A stretch of 64,000 nucleotides of DNA, from positions 62,001 through 126,000 of the forward strand of contig NZ_FNCH01000008.1 of NCBI RefSeq assembly GCF_900100705.1, read 5' to 3'. Numbering within the stretch: position 1 is the stretch's first letter; each line of letters begins with the position of its first letter. The notes below the pieces were generated by a model that saw only the letters and a list, made by a program, of their open reading frames with translations, had not been told where the DNA came from and ran no database searches. The position numbers and the translations under genes are program-made. Shown here piece after piece: positions 8,668-20,926 of the stretch. The stretch comes from Pedobacter terrae. GTDB lineage: Bacteria > Bacteroidota > Bacteroidia > Sphingobacteriales > Sphingobacteriaceae.

Positions 8668-9042
8668 TTAACTGGAAAAAATAAACTGCTTTTGCATGAT
8701 ATAATTGTAGCTTATGCCCGTTACAACGGAGCTCAAAACTTTGGCGAGTACGTAATTAAGATTAAAAAAATGGGTAAGCGTAAATACACCTGCGGTTACA
8801 ATGATCAGATTGCCTGCCCATACCAAAATATACCTGAATACCTGCCACGTAATATCTCTCGACTGGCTTTGAAAAACCCATTTACGGTTCACGTAAAAAT
8901 TAACCACACCACCCGAAATGGTGCCGATGATGCTTGCCGCCAGGTACCACAATCCGAAAAAGTTTACCGCAATAATGGTGATACCAAAATCGGTTGCAGA
9001 AGCTATTAAGGATGAGGCCTGTGCTTTTAGGTAGGTAAGCAT
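8668..9042 (-). CDS. GtrA-family membrane protein
   Basis: 124 residues with four hydrophobic segments and the GtrA pattern: ATDFGITIIAV in the first helix, then GGVVNFYVNRKWVF, then a C-terminal NYIMQKQFIF. GtrA proteins are small membrane proteins linked to movement of lipid-linked sugars. It starts 2 bp after the PgpA-like gene and abuts the outer-membrane protein gene. In this operon it may help flip an inositol- or sugar-bearing lipid, but its substrate cannot be read from sequence. Confidence 0.85.
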   Translation of the reverse strand: MLTYLKAQASSLIASATDFGITIIAVNFFGLWYLAASIIGTISGGVVNFYVNRKWVFQSQSRDITWQVFRYILVWAGNLIIVTAGVFTLTHFFNLNYVLAKVLSSVVTGISYNYIMQKQFIFSS

Positions 9043-9044
9043 GT

Positions 9045-9500
9045 CTAAAAAAAATCGAAAACCACGACCAGCTGCAGTATCACATTTGCATAAATTCCAG
9101 CCAGTACATCATCAGCCATTACACCCCAACCACCTGGCAATTCTTCTAATTTGCGGATGCCAAATGGTTTCAGAATATCAAAAAACCTAAAAAGAACAAG
9201 GCCAATAAGGGTATATTGCCATTTTAAAGGCACAAATAATAGGGTAATGCACATTCCCGCCACTTCATCAATTACTACCCTGTTATGGTCTTTACCCCAA
9301 ATTTCTTCTACCCGGTCGGCACTCATTACCCCGATCATGACGATAAACATGGTAAAAAGTATTGGCCATAAATATGGGTTGGTATAAGGGCTCTGGAAAA
9401 GGTGCCAGCAGATGCAGGTTGCTATAGCAGCATAAGTGCCTGCACCCTTGCCGATATACCCGATTCCCAGAGCCGTTGAAAGAAATTTATGGATAAACAC
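9045..9500 (-). CDS. pgpA: PgpA-like phosphatase, likely acting on PI-phosphate
   Basis: 151 residues, start GTG at 9500 sharing one base with the upstream TAG stop. It carries the PgpA family motifs: GKGAGTYA near the N-terminus, DHNRVVIDEVAGM in the middle and RFFDILKPFGIRKLEELPGG, then WGVMADDVLAG. Three to four membrane spans. PgpA removes the terminal phosphate of phosphatidylglycerophosphate. In the B. thetaiotaomicron inositol-lipid cluster a homologue is thought to dephosphorylate PI-phosphate. Its position directly after inositol-phosphate synthase favours the second role; true PGP phosphatase activity remains possible. Confidence 0.85.
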   Translation of the reverse strand: MFIHKFLSTALGIGYIGKGAGTYAAIATCICWHLFQSPYTNPYLWPILFTMFIVMIGVMSADRVEEIWGKDHNRVVIDEVAGMCITLLFVPLKWQYTLIGLVLFRFFDILKPFGIRKLEELPGGWGVMADDVLAGIYANVILQLVVVFDFF

Positions 9501-10825
9501 TATACCGTTTCTATCAGTTCTTCTTCGTAATCCTGACCTAAATGGGTGATCAATTCTTCGCCCATGATGTAACGCAAGGTGTTCTGAAGTTTCATTAACT
9601 GTTTAAAAATGTCATTTTCTGCAGGTACACCCGGAATCGTTTGTGGCGATTTCAGGTAAAATGACAACCATTCCTGAATACCCGAAAGATTGGCACGTTT
9701 AGCCAGATCAATAAACAAAGCAAGGTCTAATACAATCGGTGCAGCCAAAATCGAATCGCGGCAGAGGAAATTGATTTTGATTTGCATTTTGTAACCTAAC
9801 CAACCGAAAATATCGATGTTATCCCAGCTTTCTTTATTATCACCGTGAGGCGGGTAATAATTGATCCTGATTTTGTGGTACATTTCGCCATACAAATCAG
9901 GATTAACGTCTGGTTTAAAAATATCTTCCAATACACCCAGTTTAGATACCTCTTTGGTTTTAAAGTTATCCGGATCGTCTAACACCAAACCATCGCGGTT
10001 ACCTAGAATATTATCAGAGAACCAACCATTTACACCTAACGAACGTGCCGCTAAACCAGGTGCCAAAATGGTTTTCATTAAGGTTTGACCAGTTTTAAAA
10101 TCTTTACCTGCAATTGGGGTATCGGTTTCTTTAGCCAATTCAATTAAAGCAGGAATATCAACCGTTAAGTTTGGTGCACCGTTTGCAAACGGAATTCCTA
10201 ATTTTAATGCTGCATAAGCATAAATCATACTTGGCGCAATGCGCAAGTCGTTATCTCTTAAACCTTGCTCAAAAGCTGCTAATGATTCATGCACTTCTGA
10301 TGGTTCGAAATAAATTTCGGTAGAGCCACACCAAACCAGTACAATACGGTCGCAGTTGTTTTCTGCTTTGAAATTTTTAATATCTTCCATTACGGCTAAA
10401 GCCAGTTCGTAACGGTTATCGATATCTTTTACATATTTACCATCCAGGTTTTTTACATAATTTCTGTCGAAAGCTGCACGCATCGGTTTAATGGCCTGTA
10501 ATTCTTCGCGTACATCGCGCAACAGGTTGGCATCCAATACGCGGGCATTCAATGCTGCTTCGTAAACGTTATCTTCATACACATCCCAGCCACCAAAAAC
10601 TAAATCTTCAAGACCGGCTAAGGGTACAAAATCTTTAATTTTTGGCTGCTTATTCTCAGTTCTTTTGCCCAAACGGATGGTACCCATCTGCGTTAACGAA
10701 CCGATCGGTTTTGAGATTCCTTTTTTAATTGCAGCAACTCCGGCTATCATCGTTGTTGCTACAGCGCCTAATCCTGGCATTAATATTCCCAGCTTGCCTT
10801 CTGCTGCTTTAACTTGTTGTTTCAT
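9500..10825 (-). CDS. ino1: myo-Inositol-3-phosphate synthase
   Basis: Start ATG 10825 gives 441 residues (MKQQVKAAEGKLGILMPGLG), 19 bp after the preceding stop; a longer frame to 10885 overlaps the neighbour and lacks support. GILMPGLGAVATT is the NAD-binding loop of the family, and the central GKDFKTGQTLMKT and NGWFSDNILGNRDG, plus the later KINFLCRDSILAAPIVLDL, are classic inositol-phosphate synthase segments. The enzyme turns glucose-6-phosphate into inositol-3-phosphate in the cytosol using NAD. It shares one base with the PgpA-like gene downstream. Together they supply the head group for phosphatidylinositol. Confidence in the reaction is high. Confidence 0.93.
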   Translation of the reverse strand: MKQQVKAAEGKLGILMPGLGAVATTMIAGVAAIKKGISKPIGSLTQMGTIRLGKRTENKQPKIKDFVPLAGLEDLVFGGWDVYEDNVYEAALNARVLDANLLRDVREELQAIKPMRAAFDRNYVKNLDGKYVKDIDNRYELALAVMEDIKNFKAENNCDRIVLVWCGSTEIYFEPSEVHESLAAFEQGLRDNDLRIAPSMIYAYAALKLGIPFANGAPNLTVDIPALIELAKETDTPIAGKDFKTGQTLMKTILAPGLAARSLGVNGWFSDNILGNRDGLVLDDPDNFKTKEVSKLGVLEDIFKPDVNPDLYGEMYHKIRINYYPPHGDNKESWDNIDIFGWLGYKMQIKINFLCRDSILAAPIVLDLALFIDLAKRANLSGIQEWLSFYLKSPQTIPGVPAENDIFKQLMKLQNTLRYIMGEELITHLGQDYEEELIETV

Positions 10826-10844
10826 TCTATTTTTATTTAAAATC

Positions 10845-11830
10845 TTATAACCAATTATGTTTACGGTACCAATTAATGGTTTCATTTAATCCCTCTTCCA
10901 ATCCGAACTGGGGCATAAAACCAAAATCTTTCTGAATATTTTTAATGTCGCAGCCCCAGTTAAGGGCGGTGAGTTCTTTTATCTTATCTACATTTAAAGC
11001 CGGGATTTTATTGAAAGTGCCATACAACCGTTCCATCCCCCAGGCAAGGCCTTTAATAATTCGCAAAGGCACATTTACAATCAATGTGTTTTTGTTTAAA
11101 GCCTTGCGCACGTAGGCAGCCAGTGCCGATCGGTTATAAACTGCTCCATCAGATACGTTGTAACTTTTACCAACCACATCAGAAGCAAGTGCATTTATAA
11201 TGATGTCGGCTAAATCGGTGGCATACACGAAGCTTAATTGCTGTTCCTGTTTGCCGATATATAGCTCCAGCCCTGCTTTAATCGTTTTAATTAATATGAA
11301 AATGTCTTTCTCGCGCGGTCCATAAACTGCTGTAGGCCTGAAAGTAATTAGTGGCAGATTCTCAATCTGGGCCAGATAGGTTTCAGCAAGCGCTTTGCTG
11401 ATGCCATAATTGGTTACCGGATTTGAAGCCCCGTTGTCAGTGAGTTTTTCATTTTTTTGATTTAAAGGCCCCAGCGCAGCCAAACTGCTGATAAATACAA
11501 ATTTCTTTATGCGATATGTTGATTTCGATGCGGCTATCGCTAAATTCCTGGTATATATGGCATTGATCTTATTGTAATCGTCCAGATTCCTGGCCTTTGT
11601 TACCGCAGCCGCATGCACAATATAATCGTATCTATTTTCTTCTATATTTTCTTTTAACAGGTATATGGACGAAAGATCAAGATTAACATAGTTGATCGGA
11701 AAATCTTTAAGATGTGCTGCAGTGGCTGAATGACGTACATTTGCATATACTTCCAATCCATTGGCCAAAGCAGACTTAATCAGGTGATAGCCTACAAACC
11801 CAGTTGCCCCGGTAATCAACACCCGCTTTT

Positions 11831-11834
<4 letters not shown>
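10845..11834 (-). CDS. cerR: NAD-dependent epimerase/dehydratase-type reductase, ceramide reductase candidate
   Basis: 329 residues of the extended short-chain dehydrogenase fold. GATGFVGYHL at residues 9-18 binds the cofactor; S116/S117, Y143 and K147 (YGISK) are the catalytic set. Its ATG overlaps the stop of the GNAT gene as ATGA. In Caulobacter, CerR is an enzyme of this family that reduces 3-oxoceramide, and it acts with Spt and the GNAT-type ceramide synthase. Here the three corresponding genes are contiguous and translationally coupled, which is the main support for the specific role. Without context it would only be called a nucleotide-sugar epimerase-like protein. Confidence 0.78.
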
Positions 11835-14163
<2,329 letters not shown>

Positions 14164-14570
14164 TTATATTCTTCAGTTTTTAAAACCTTGTTCTGATAGC
14201 CTGGCCTGCACCTCAATTGCCACCCGTATAAATAAAATTCGACGATGTAGATTAAGCACACATTAACCAAACGATTTGATCACACAATTTTAACGCGGAA
14301 TTGAAGCCAAAAAAAGGTTCAAATGTGGGATATATTGGTCAAAATGTGGGATAGGCAAAATGTGACATTCAGATGAATTGACTAATTGACATTCTGACTT
14401 TTATTATAAAATAGTAAAAAGGTTAAAAACAGCAGAAAAAGCACTAAAAACAACATAATTAACTGTATTTAAGAACATTAAAATATATAAAATTCTTAAT
14501 CAAAAAGATTAAAATCAATCAGAAATTAGTCATTTTAAAAAAATATTCTTGTAAAACTCTTCCCGAACAT
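14164..14570. promoter_or_regulatory. Divergent regulatory region between spt operon and araC-type gene
   Basis: About 540 bp separate the two divergent starts. The part near spt has no clean TAnnTTTG on the minus strand; a weak candidate is TTTG, 18 bp, TACATCGT. The region is A+T-rich and carries three direct repeats (14320-14365). Confidence 0.5.
14320..14365. repeat. Three direct repeats CAAAATGTGGGATA
   Basis: CAAATGTGGGATA at 14320-14332, CAAAATGTGGGATA at 14340-14353 and the partial copy CAAAATGTGA at 14356-14365. The first two are 20 bp apart, about two helical turns, as is common for AraC-family binding half-sites. Confidence 0.7.
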
Positions 14571-14578
14571 TACATTTG
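14549..14578 (+). promoter_or_regulatory. Bacteroidota-type promoter of the araC-family gene
   Basis: TTG at 14549-14551, 19 bp, then TACATTTG at 14571-14578, matching the -33/-7 consensus. This predicts a leader of roughly 110 nt before the ATG at 14697. Confidence 0.7.
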
Positions 14579-14696
14579 TCGCATCAAAATCCGACAGATA
14601 AAGGGCAAAATCCATCCGAAAAAAGATGGCTGAAATTGGTGTGTAAAAGATGATCGTATCTGTTAAGAAATTATTAAAAAATCCAGAACGATTGTT

Positions 14697-15593
14697 ATGC
14701 AACAACCATTACTTAATAAAACTTTTTCAGAAAAAAACCACGAGGAAGTGCTTTCATTAAATGATGGCCTGATGGCAAAAATCCACAATAGCAATGATCC
14801 ACATTATTGCAGTTCGGAGCCTTTCCGTGTTTCGAGTTATGCCTTAATCCTCATTACTAAAGGCAAGCTCAATATTAAGATCAATTTTGAAAATTATGTG
14901 CTCAACCAGAGGGATATTTTACTGGTTTTGCCACATTCTGTTTATGAAATTGCAGATAATAGCAGTGTTTCGTTTATCAGTATCCATTTTAACAAGAGCT
15001 ACCTTAAAAATAAGGGTATATTTTTTAACAGTGGCGAAACATACCGGATGTCGAAAGATGTTCAATCGCATAAATTTTCATTATCGAAAGAAGAATACAC
15101 CTTTATCTATTACGATATGCTGGCACTCCACAAGAAGCTTCATGTTTCAAAAGATACGCCACAGATTAAAAACATTGTGCACAACAGCTTTTTGGAACTT
15201 CTTTATGATATTTTCCTCCTTAAAAACAAACAGAAAGATCCTAAACCATTTGTACATAACAGTCGCACGGAATTAACCAACCGGTTTTTAGCATTGGTAT
15301 CAGACAATTTTAAAAAGGAAAAAAGGGTAATATATTATGCCAATTGCCTGCGGATTACGCCGAGGCATTTATCACAGGTAGTTAAACAGGTTACAGACAG
15401 GACGGCTGGAGAAATTATTGATGAAATGGTGATCAGGGAAGCCAAACTACTGTTAACCAGTCATGTAATGAACATCTCGGAAGTTGCGATAGAATTGTGT
15501 TTTAGCAATTCTTCATTTTTCGGCAAATATTTCAAAAAACAGACAGGGGTTACCCCTTCTGAGTATAAAATGTCGAATAATATTGCAGTATAG
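14697..15593 (+). CDS. AraC-family transcriptional regulator
   Basis: 298 residues. The N-terminal half (about 1-170) is a cupin-like sensor domain (VLNQRDILLVLPHSVYEI). The C-terminal 100 residues carry the two AraC helix-turn-helix units, with YANCLRITPRHLSQVVKQVT and ISEVAIELCFSNSSFFGKYF, then KKQTGVTPSEYK. It is divergent from the sphingolipid operon and convergent with the phytase module. Direct repeats in the shared upstream region make it the obvious candidate regulator of spt or of itself; the ligand is unknown. Confidence 0.9.
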   Translation: MQQPLLNKTFSEKNHEEVLSLNDGLMAKIHNSNDPHYCSSEPFRVSSYALILITKGKLNIKINFENYVLNQRDILLVLPHSVYEIADNSSVSFISIHFNKSYLKNKGIFFNSGETYRMSKDVQSHKFSLSKEEYTFIYYDMLALHKKLHVSKDTPQIKNIVHNSFLELLYDIFLLKNKQKDPKPFVHNSRTELTNRFLALVSDNFKKEKRVIYYANCLRITPRHLSQVVKQVTDRTAGEIIDEMVIREAKLLLTSHVMNISEVAIELCFSNSSFFGKYFKKQTGVTPSEYKMSNNIAV

Positions 15594-15612
15594 TGCGATT
15601 TCATTAAGTTAA

Positions 15613-15780
15613 GTCGCCCGCCTGCAACGGGCAGGGGTTTATTTCACCCATAATAGCATCACTATTCATACCGCCTAAACCCGATCAACGCGGAATGCCG
15701 ATTTCCTTCAAATTGGCAGAAGCGGGAGCGGGACTGAACCCACCCAAATGCTCCTGCAATTGCTTTCCAAAAAAATAAAT
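15613..15780. repeat. R4-like dispersed element fragment
   Basis: Begins GTCGCCCGCCTGCAACGGGC and ends TTGCTTTCCAAAA, sharing both ends with the R4 copies near 23.2 kb and 52.5 kb but diverged in the middle. It fills the gap between the araC-type gene and the phytase gene. Confidence 0.6.
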
Positions 15781-15787
15781 GTTAATC

Positions 15788-16867
15788 TTATGGATGTGCA
15801 CTAGTTAATTTTTTACCTGCTATATCTTCCCACCTATAAAAATGAAAGGTTTTATCATCACTCATCGCCACCAGCAAACCATGTTTAAAATCTTTATTTA
15901 AAGGAACCGAAACCACATCAATCCCATCTGTTTGATTAGCTGAATATTTTATGGTGGTTAACAGGGGATGAGGATTAGCCGTATTGGCTTTAGCTACCCG
16001 ATCGTACACTTTTAACTGTCTGGCGCCCTGATCTGATACCAGGATATATCCTTTATTGCCTGGTGTTTTATAAATAGCGATTCCTTCATTATCGACAGCA
16101 AAATCGCCCTGACCAAATAGTGCCAGTTCTTGATTTCCTTTGGCCGGATCTGCATAATACTTGCGTACTCCTACCTGCTCATCGCAATAATAAACAAAGC
16201 CCAATTCGTTATCAACGGCAATAGCTTCGATTTCTTTTTTACCGCTATACAATCCAAATTTCCGCACTAAATCTGCTTTAACATTACCCTTTCCGTCATC
16301 TGCCAATTGATATTGCCAAAGATAACCGCCGTTTTTAGGCCCTGTTTTACGTCCAACAATGGCATAAATTTTTCCACTGGGATCGGTATACATCGAAATC
16401 CCCATCAAGTCGCGGTACGCTGCTTCTGTTTCGCCCTCGTAAACCGGAATTCCACCGTTGTCAATTTCCTTCATATCAGGAAGGGAAAATATCCGCAGTT
16501 GATGTGTGTAACGTTCGGTTGTGACCACAATATCTGTCTTTTTCCCCGCCAACGGCAAACCATAGGCAATATCAACGTTGTTCGGTCGCTTTAAACCTTT
16601 TATGGTTTTTGATTGGATGATTTTACCTTTCAGATCGAAAACATACAAGCCGCCATTGGTATCTTTATCAGTACCGATTACCAAAGATTCTGCAGGATCT
16701 TTGGGGTTTACCCAGATTGCAGGATCATCTGTATCAAAATCAACGAGATCAGAAACATATAAGGGTTTTATTACTGCACTATTTCCGTTTTGCGCACCTC
16801 CTTTACAAGAAATGGCCAGATTTAAAACCGCAAAAACGGCAAAATTTAATATATGGTGAGGTTTCAT
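15788..16867 (-). CDS. Beta-propeller phytase, lipoprotein
   Basis: 359 residues with a lipoprotein signal (LNLAISCKGG, Cys about residue 21). The repeats are those of beta-propeller phytase: DTDDPAIWVNPKDP, SLVIGTDKDTNGGLYVFDL, GLKRPNNVDIAYG, EIEAIAVDNELGFVYYCDE and VDNEGIAIY. The acidic residues in these blocks bind the calcium ions of the active site in known family members. The enzyme releases phosphate from phytate (inositol hexakisphosphate), here at the periplasmic or outer face. It is the last gene of a run with a TonB receptor and a beta-helix lipoprotein, a combination that suggests uptake of products. Confidence 0.92.
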   Translation of the reverse strand: MKPHHILNFAVFAVLNLAISCKGGAQNGNSAVIKPLYVSDLVDFDTDDPAIWVNPKDPAESLVIGTDKDTNGGLYVFDLKGKIIQSKTIKGLKRPNNVDIAYGLPLAGKKTDIVVTTERYTHQLRIFSLPDMKEIDNGGIPVYEGETEAAYRDLMGISMYTDPSGKIYAIVGRKTGPKNGGYLWQYQLADDGKGNVKADLVRKFGLYSGKKEIEAIAVDNELGFVYYCDEQVGVRKYYADPAKGNQELALFGQGDFAVDNEGIAIYKTPGNKGYILVSDQGARQLKVYDRVAKANTANPHPLLTTIKYSANQTDGIDVVSVPLNKDFKHGLLVAMSDDKTFHFYRWEDIAGKKLTSAHP

Positions 16868-16869
16868 TT

Positions 16870-18129
16870 TTATAATTTAGTTCCGTATGCACCAACAAAT
16901 GTAGATGGTGAAGGTGAGATATAGGTAATTCCATTTTTCATTACAATGCCAGCTTTGTGATGACGGGTAAAGTTGGTGATACCTTTGCCTAAAGCCGGTG
17001 AGTTACCCTGGAGGTGAAAATCCCATGCGGTATTGAAATCAGCATTGGTAACCGCTGTATTTAAAGGATAATTCACAAATTTAGGATCATTTGCACCAGC
17101 AATATTGTTAATCACATCGTTTTTACCACCTACAACATCGCCGGTTGGCTGAAACTGATTTACAGTAGCCTGATCAAAACCATAATACCAGTTATTACTA
17201 TAAGCAGAACGGCTATCTTCAGGTTTTTTCGGATCTCTTTTCACGCCAAAACGGGTATTGGCAAACAGGTTATTGTACAGATCGGCACGCACAGTGCTTT
17301 CCAGCCAGATTGATCCACCTTTAGCCGTTGGCCTTCTCCAGCCTGTATTTACCATGGTATTGTTATACGCAATAATATAGGTTTGCGGCGTTTTATCTCC
17401 TGTGTTAGACAATTTTAAGGCATTGGTATTGGTACTGTAAACCAAATTATAGGCAATATCTGCCAAACAGCCAGATTTAAAGTTCATGGCTTCGCCCCCG
17501 GTTACACCCGTGGTATAAAACACATTATTGGCAAAAATGATCTTCCCACCTTCAATGTAGGTGCAATCTTCCTGGAGGTTTCTGAAGATGCTATTCTGAA
17601 CGACTAATTTACCATTGGCATTGGCAAACCAGAGTGCAGGTAAATTTTCTCCTGCTTTAGCTTTATAAAGTCCCATTTTAACAGAAGTTGATGCATCTGA
17701 AGTGGTGGAGCCAGCATATTCGAGGATTACATGGTCAAGCACCAGTTCCTCGCACGTTGGTCCGGCCAAAAGACCACCCCAAAGCTTTCCGAATTTTTTT
17801 GATGCGGTTTTATAAAATTCATTTACCGTAAACCTGATTGGATTTTCTGCAGTTCCAAGTGCATATAGATTGCCTTTTATCACAATTTCTGGTTTAGCAA
17901 CCGTATCCATCAGCACCGTTACCCCTTCTTCAATGGTCAGCGTTTTCCCTTCCGGGATTACAATGTCGCCTTTAATTACCTGTGTACTGCCTTTTGCCCA
18001 AACTCCGGAAACCTCACCAATTGCCGAGCCATCAACAGCAGTGGTATCCACATCAATATTAGCTTTTTCACATCCTGCTAAGACCAGCACAACAAGGATT
18101 AATAATTTAAAAATCTGATTTGATTTCAT
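16870..18129 (-). CDS. Right-handed beta-helix lipoprotein
   Basis: ATG 18129 is chosen because MKSNQIFKLLILVVLVLAGC is a clear lipoprotein signal; the frame extends to 18180 but would overlap the TonB receptor. 419 residues. After an N-terminal part that resembles a repeat cap (GSTQVIKGDIVIPEGKTLTI), the chain shows short hydrophobic strands such as VLDHVILEYAG, LVVQNSIFRNL and ADLYNNLFAN typical of parallel beta-helix proteins of the pectate-lyase/NosD type. No catalytic residues can be named. It lies 2 bp upstream of the phytase gene and 22 bp after the receptor, so it is likely a surface accessory of the phytate system. Confidence 0.8.
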   Translation of the reverse strand: MKSNQIFKLLILVVLVLAGCEKANIDVDTTAVDGSAIGEVSGVWAKGSTQVIKGDIVIPEGKTLTIEEGVTVLMDTVAKPEIVIKGNLYALGTAENPIRFTVNEFYKTASKKFGKLWGGLLAGPTCEELVLDHVILEYAGSTTSDASTSVKMGLYKAKAGENLPALWFANANGKLVVQNSIFRNLQEDCTYIEGGKIIFANNVFYTTGVTGGEAMNFKSGCLADIAYNLVYSTNTNALKLSNTGDKTPQTYIIAYNNTMVNTGWRRPTAKGGSIWLESTVRADLYNNLFANTRFGVKRDPKKPEDSRSAYSNNWYYGFDQATVNQFQPTGDVVGGKNDVINNIAGANDPKFVNYPLNTAVTNADFNTAWDFHLQGNSPALGKGITNFTRHHKAGIVMKNGITYISPSPSTFVGAYGTKL

Positions 18130-18151
18130 GTCTTTGTTTCTTAAAATGCCA

Positions 18152-20926
18152 TTAATTAAATTTATACTTAAAGCCAACAAGATAATTCTGGCCGTAATAA
18201 TCGCTTCTGATCAAGGTATTTCCGTTTTTAACCAAATCTTCTTTGATATCGTTATTTGCCGGATTTGTACCTTTTATAAATAGTTTTGTTGGGGTATTTA
18301 AAATGTTATTGGCTTTTATAAAAACACTGATTCCGCCTTTAAAACGCTTCTCAGCAGATGCATCTACCTGTATAAATCCTTCCTGCCACAAATCGTTATT
18401 CAGGAATTGCGAAACGGTGTTGATGCGTGGCCCAGTGTAAGCCCCGGCAACCTGAGCATCCCAGCCTTTTTTAGTGTCTTTAAACAATATAGACAGGTTA
18501 GCAATGTGGGCAGACTGACCATAAAGCGGACGCTCCTGGTTAACATTTGCCGGCTCGGTATCTCCGGTAGTGCTATTGATCACCCTGGTGGTTTTAGTGG
18601 TATTAATACGCGAATGGGTATAGGTATAATTGGCCTTTATACCTATTTTACTAAAATATTTGATGTAATCTACCTCTGCGCCAAAGTTCTTGGCCGTACC
18701 AAAGTTACCTGGACTATAATAAATATCCTGGCCGCGAACGGCATCAGCCTGAAAAGTATATTCAATTGGATTTTTTATTCTTTTGTAGAAAGCACCAACC
18801 AATAATTGCTCTGAAGCACCGGGAAAAAGTTCATACCTTAAATCGAAGTTATCGGCCAGTGCGCGTTGCAGATTAGGATTGCCACGTTCCTGAAATTCTT
18901 CATTTACCACTTTTCCGGGTACAATTTCATAAAAGCCAGGACGATTAAGGGCTTTGTAATATGATGCATGTAACTGCGCTTTTTCTGTTAAAAAATATTT
19001 TGCAGTTAAACTCGGTAATACATCGGTATAGATCTGGTTTCCTTTTGGAAAAGATTCTCCTGCTGCGAAAAGAAGGTGATAGCCTTGATTGGTATGCTCT
19101 ACTCTTGCACCACCAATTACTTCCAATTTAGCGGAAGTATACTTAAACATTCCATAACCAGAAGCGGTTTGCTCTGTTGCATCGTAGGTAAGCGAATTGG
19201 CTACCGCACCAGTTGGATTGCTGACTACTAAATTCAGGTCCGTGTAATTTTGGAAATTTACACCATAAATATCATTTGCATGATCTGCTCCCTGGGCCAT
19301 GTTATAATTATTAAAGAAGCTGCTCCTTTTTTTATCGCGGTATAAACCTCCTGCCATAACATCCAGTTTATTTTCGCCAGCTAAAACATGGTAGGTCAAA
19401 TCCAGGTAACCTGCTAAATCCTCATCGGTATTGCGCTCCCATCTGCGCGTAACAGGGTTGGTATTGACTAAACTGGTACGTTTGCGCTGAAAATTCTGTT
19501 CCAATCCATTTAAACCGATACTGGTATTTTCTGGCACATCGTTTTTGGCTGAAGAATAAACAGCCGACCACTGCACCTTAAATTTATCATCAAACTGATG
19601 ATCGCCATGCAGCGTAGAATTGTAAATCTGTTGCGCTGTTAAACGGCTTCGAGTATCGAAAACCAACTGTGCATTTCCTGCTATTGGATCATAATCTTTA
19701 TTATAAGTAGTGGTTACAGCATCCCTAACCTGCTGGTTTTTCAGGTTAACATATACATTGTAAAAACTGATCTGGTGGTCTTTGTTAAAAACATAATCAA
19801 TTTTACCGTGCAGACCTGTACGTTGTTGCTGCTCCGAAAATTCACGGTAACTTTTACTGGTAATGGTGGCGTAGGCATCTGTACCAACAACCGAATTATT
19901 ATAGAAAGTACTGTTACTGCCGCGATAGGTATTTTGATAACTGCCTGCCAATACTACGCCTAATCTATTATCTAAAAAACGCTTACTCAAGGATAAACTT
20001 CCAATTAAATTAGGTGCGGGATTTTTATATTTATAATCAAGTGTTCCTTTAGTAAAATCGTTCTGCGCAGCATTATAGTTTTTACCGTTTACCTCGTAAG
20101 GCGATTTATCATTAATACCTGAAGCATTGTAACTGGCAAACTTACGATCGAAAAACAATTGGCTATAACCGGTAGAAACGTTGGCATTTACCTGCAGTTG
20201 GCCTGGAGCATTTTTCATTACCATATTAATCGCCCCTCCAATCGCATCGCCCTCTAAATTTGGCGTAAGTGTTTTATAAACCTCTAAACGATCGAGCAAA
20301 TCAGCAGGAAAAAGATCGAGCGGAACGTAACGGTATTTATTATCAGGACTTGGGATTTTAACGCCATTTACCAAAGTATAATTATAGCGTTTATCCATTC
20401 CCCTTAATATCGCATACTGTCCATCGCCATTGCTATTGCGCTCTATAGACACCCCCGAAATACGCTGCATCACATTTGCTACCGTTAAATCCGGTGAAAT
20501 TTCAATCGCCCGGCCTGATACAATATTCATCAGTTGCGGCGCATTTTTTTCTAAACGTCTTGCACCCTGATCAGTAGAACTAACCGCATTGGATTTGATG
20601 GTGATATCGTCCAGACTTTTCGAATCGCTCTCCATGTAAAATTTTAAGTGATCGTTATCTTCTTTCAGGATTACGAAGGTTTGTACGATGGTTCTGTAGG
20701 TGATGTAGCTTACACTGATTTTAGCAGCGCCTGCTTTTACATCCTTAAATTCGAAAGTACCATCTAATCCGGTATTGGTTACGCGTCTTGGGTTTTCTAA
20801 AACCACTGTTGCGCCAACAATGGCCTCGCCAGTTTGCTTATCGTAAACGTGGCCTTTCAATTTTGTGGCATGAACTGTGCCTGCACAAAAAAGAAGTAAA
20901 AACAAAATTTGTAATGGTTTATTCAT
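18152..20926 (-). CDS. TonB-dependent receptor of the phytase locus
   Basis: 924 residues with a signal peptide (1-20), a carboxypeptidase-regulatory-like domain (KLKGHVYDKQTGEAIVGATV), a plug domain (MQRISGVSIER, LDRLEVYKTLTPNLEGDAIGGAINMV) and a C-terminal barrel ending FKYKFN. The plug wording is of the Oar/CirA-like class rather than SusC. Such receptors import large or charged molecules across the outer membrane with energy from TonB/ExbBD. Next to a beta-propeller phytase the cargo could be phytate or lower inositol phosphates, an inference. A near-consensus CATCTTTG lies upstream on the minus strand. Confidence 0.92.
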   Translation of the reverse strand: MNKPLQILFLLLFCAGTVHATKLKGHVYDKQTGEAIVGATVVLENPRRVTNTGLDGTFEFKDVKAGAAKISVSYITYRTIVQTFVILKEDNDHLKFYMESDSKSLDDITIKSNAVSSTDQGARRLEKNAPQLMNIVSGRAIEISPDLTVANVMQRISGVSIERNSNGDGQYAILRGMDKRYNYTLVNGVKIPSPDNKYRYVPLDLFPADLLDRLEVYKTLTPNLEGDAIGGAINMVMKNAPGQLQVNANVSTGYSQLFFDRKFASYNASGINDKSPYEVNGKNYNAAQNDFTKGTLDYKYKNPAPNLIGSLSLSKRFLDNRLGVVLAGSYQNTYRGSNSTFYNNSVVGTDAYATITSKSYREFSEQQQRTGLHGKIDYVFNKDHQISFYNVYVNLKNQQVRDAVTTTYNKDYDPIAGNAQLVFDTRSRLTAQQIYNSTLHGDHQFDDKFKVQWSAVYSSAKNDVPENTSIGLNGLEQNFQRKRTSLVNTNPVTRRWERNTDEDLAGYLDLTYHVLAGENKLDVMAGGLYRDKKRSSFFNNYNMAQGADHANDIYGVNFQNYTDLNLVVSNPTGAVANSLTYDATEQTASGYGMFKYTSAKLEVIGGARVEHTNQGYHLLFAAGESFPKGNQIYTDVLPSLTAKYFLTEKAQLHASYYKALNRPGFYEIVPGKVVNEEFQERGNPNLQRALADNFDLRYELFPGASEQLLVGAFYKRIKNPIEYTFQADAVRGQDIYYSPGNFGTAKNFGAEVDYIKYFSKIGIKANYTYTHSRINTTKTTRVINSTTGDTEPANVNQERPLYGQSAHIANLSILFKDTKKGWDAQVAGAYTGPRINTVSQFLNNDLWQEGFIQVDASAEKRFKGGISVFIKANNILNTPTKLFIKGTNPANNDIKEDLVKNGNTLIRSDYYGQNYLVGFKYKFN

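Noticed and set aside
10826..10885. Longer inositol-phosphate synthase start
   Set aside because: It would overlap the reductase gene by 41 bp and adds residues not typical of the family; ATG 10825 is better.
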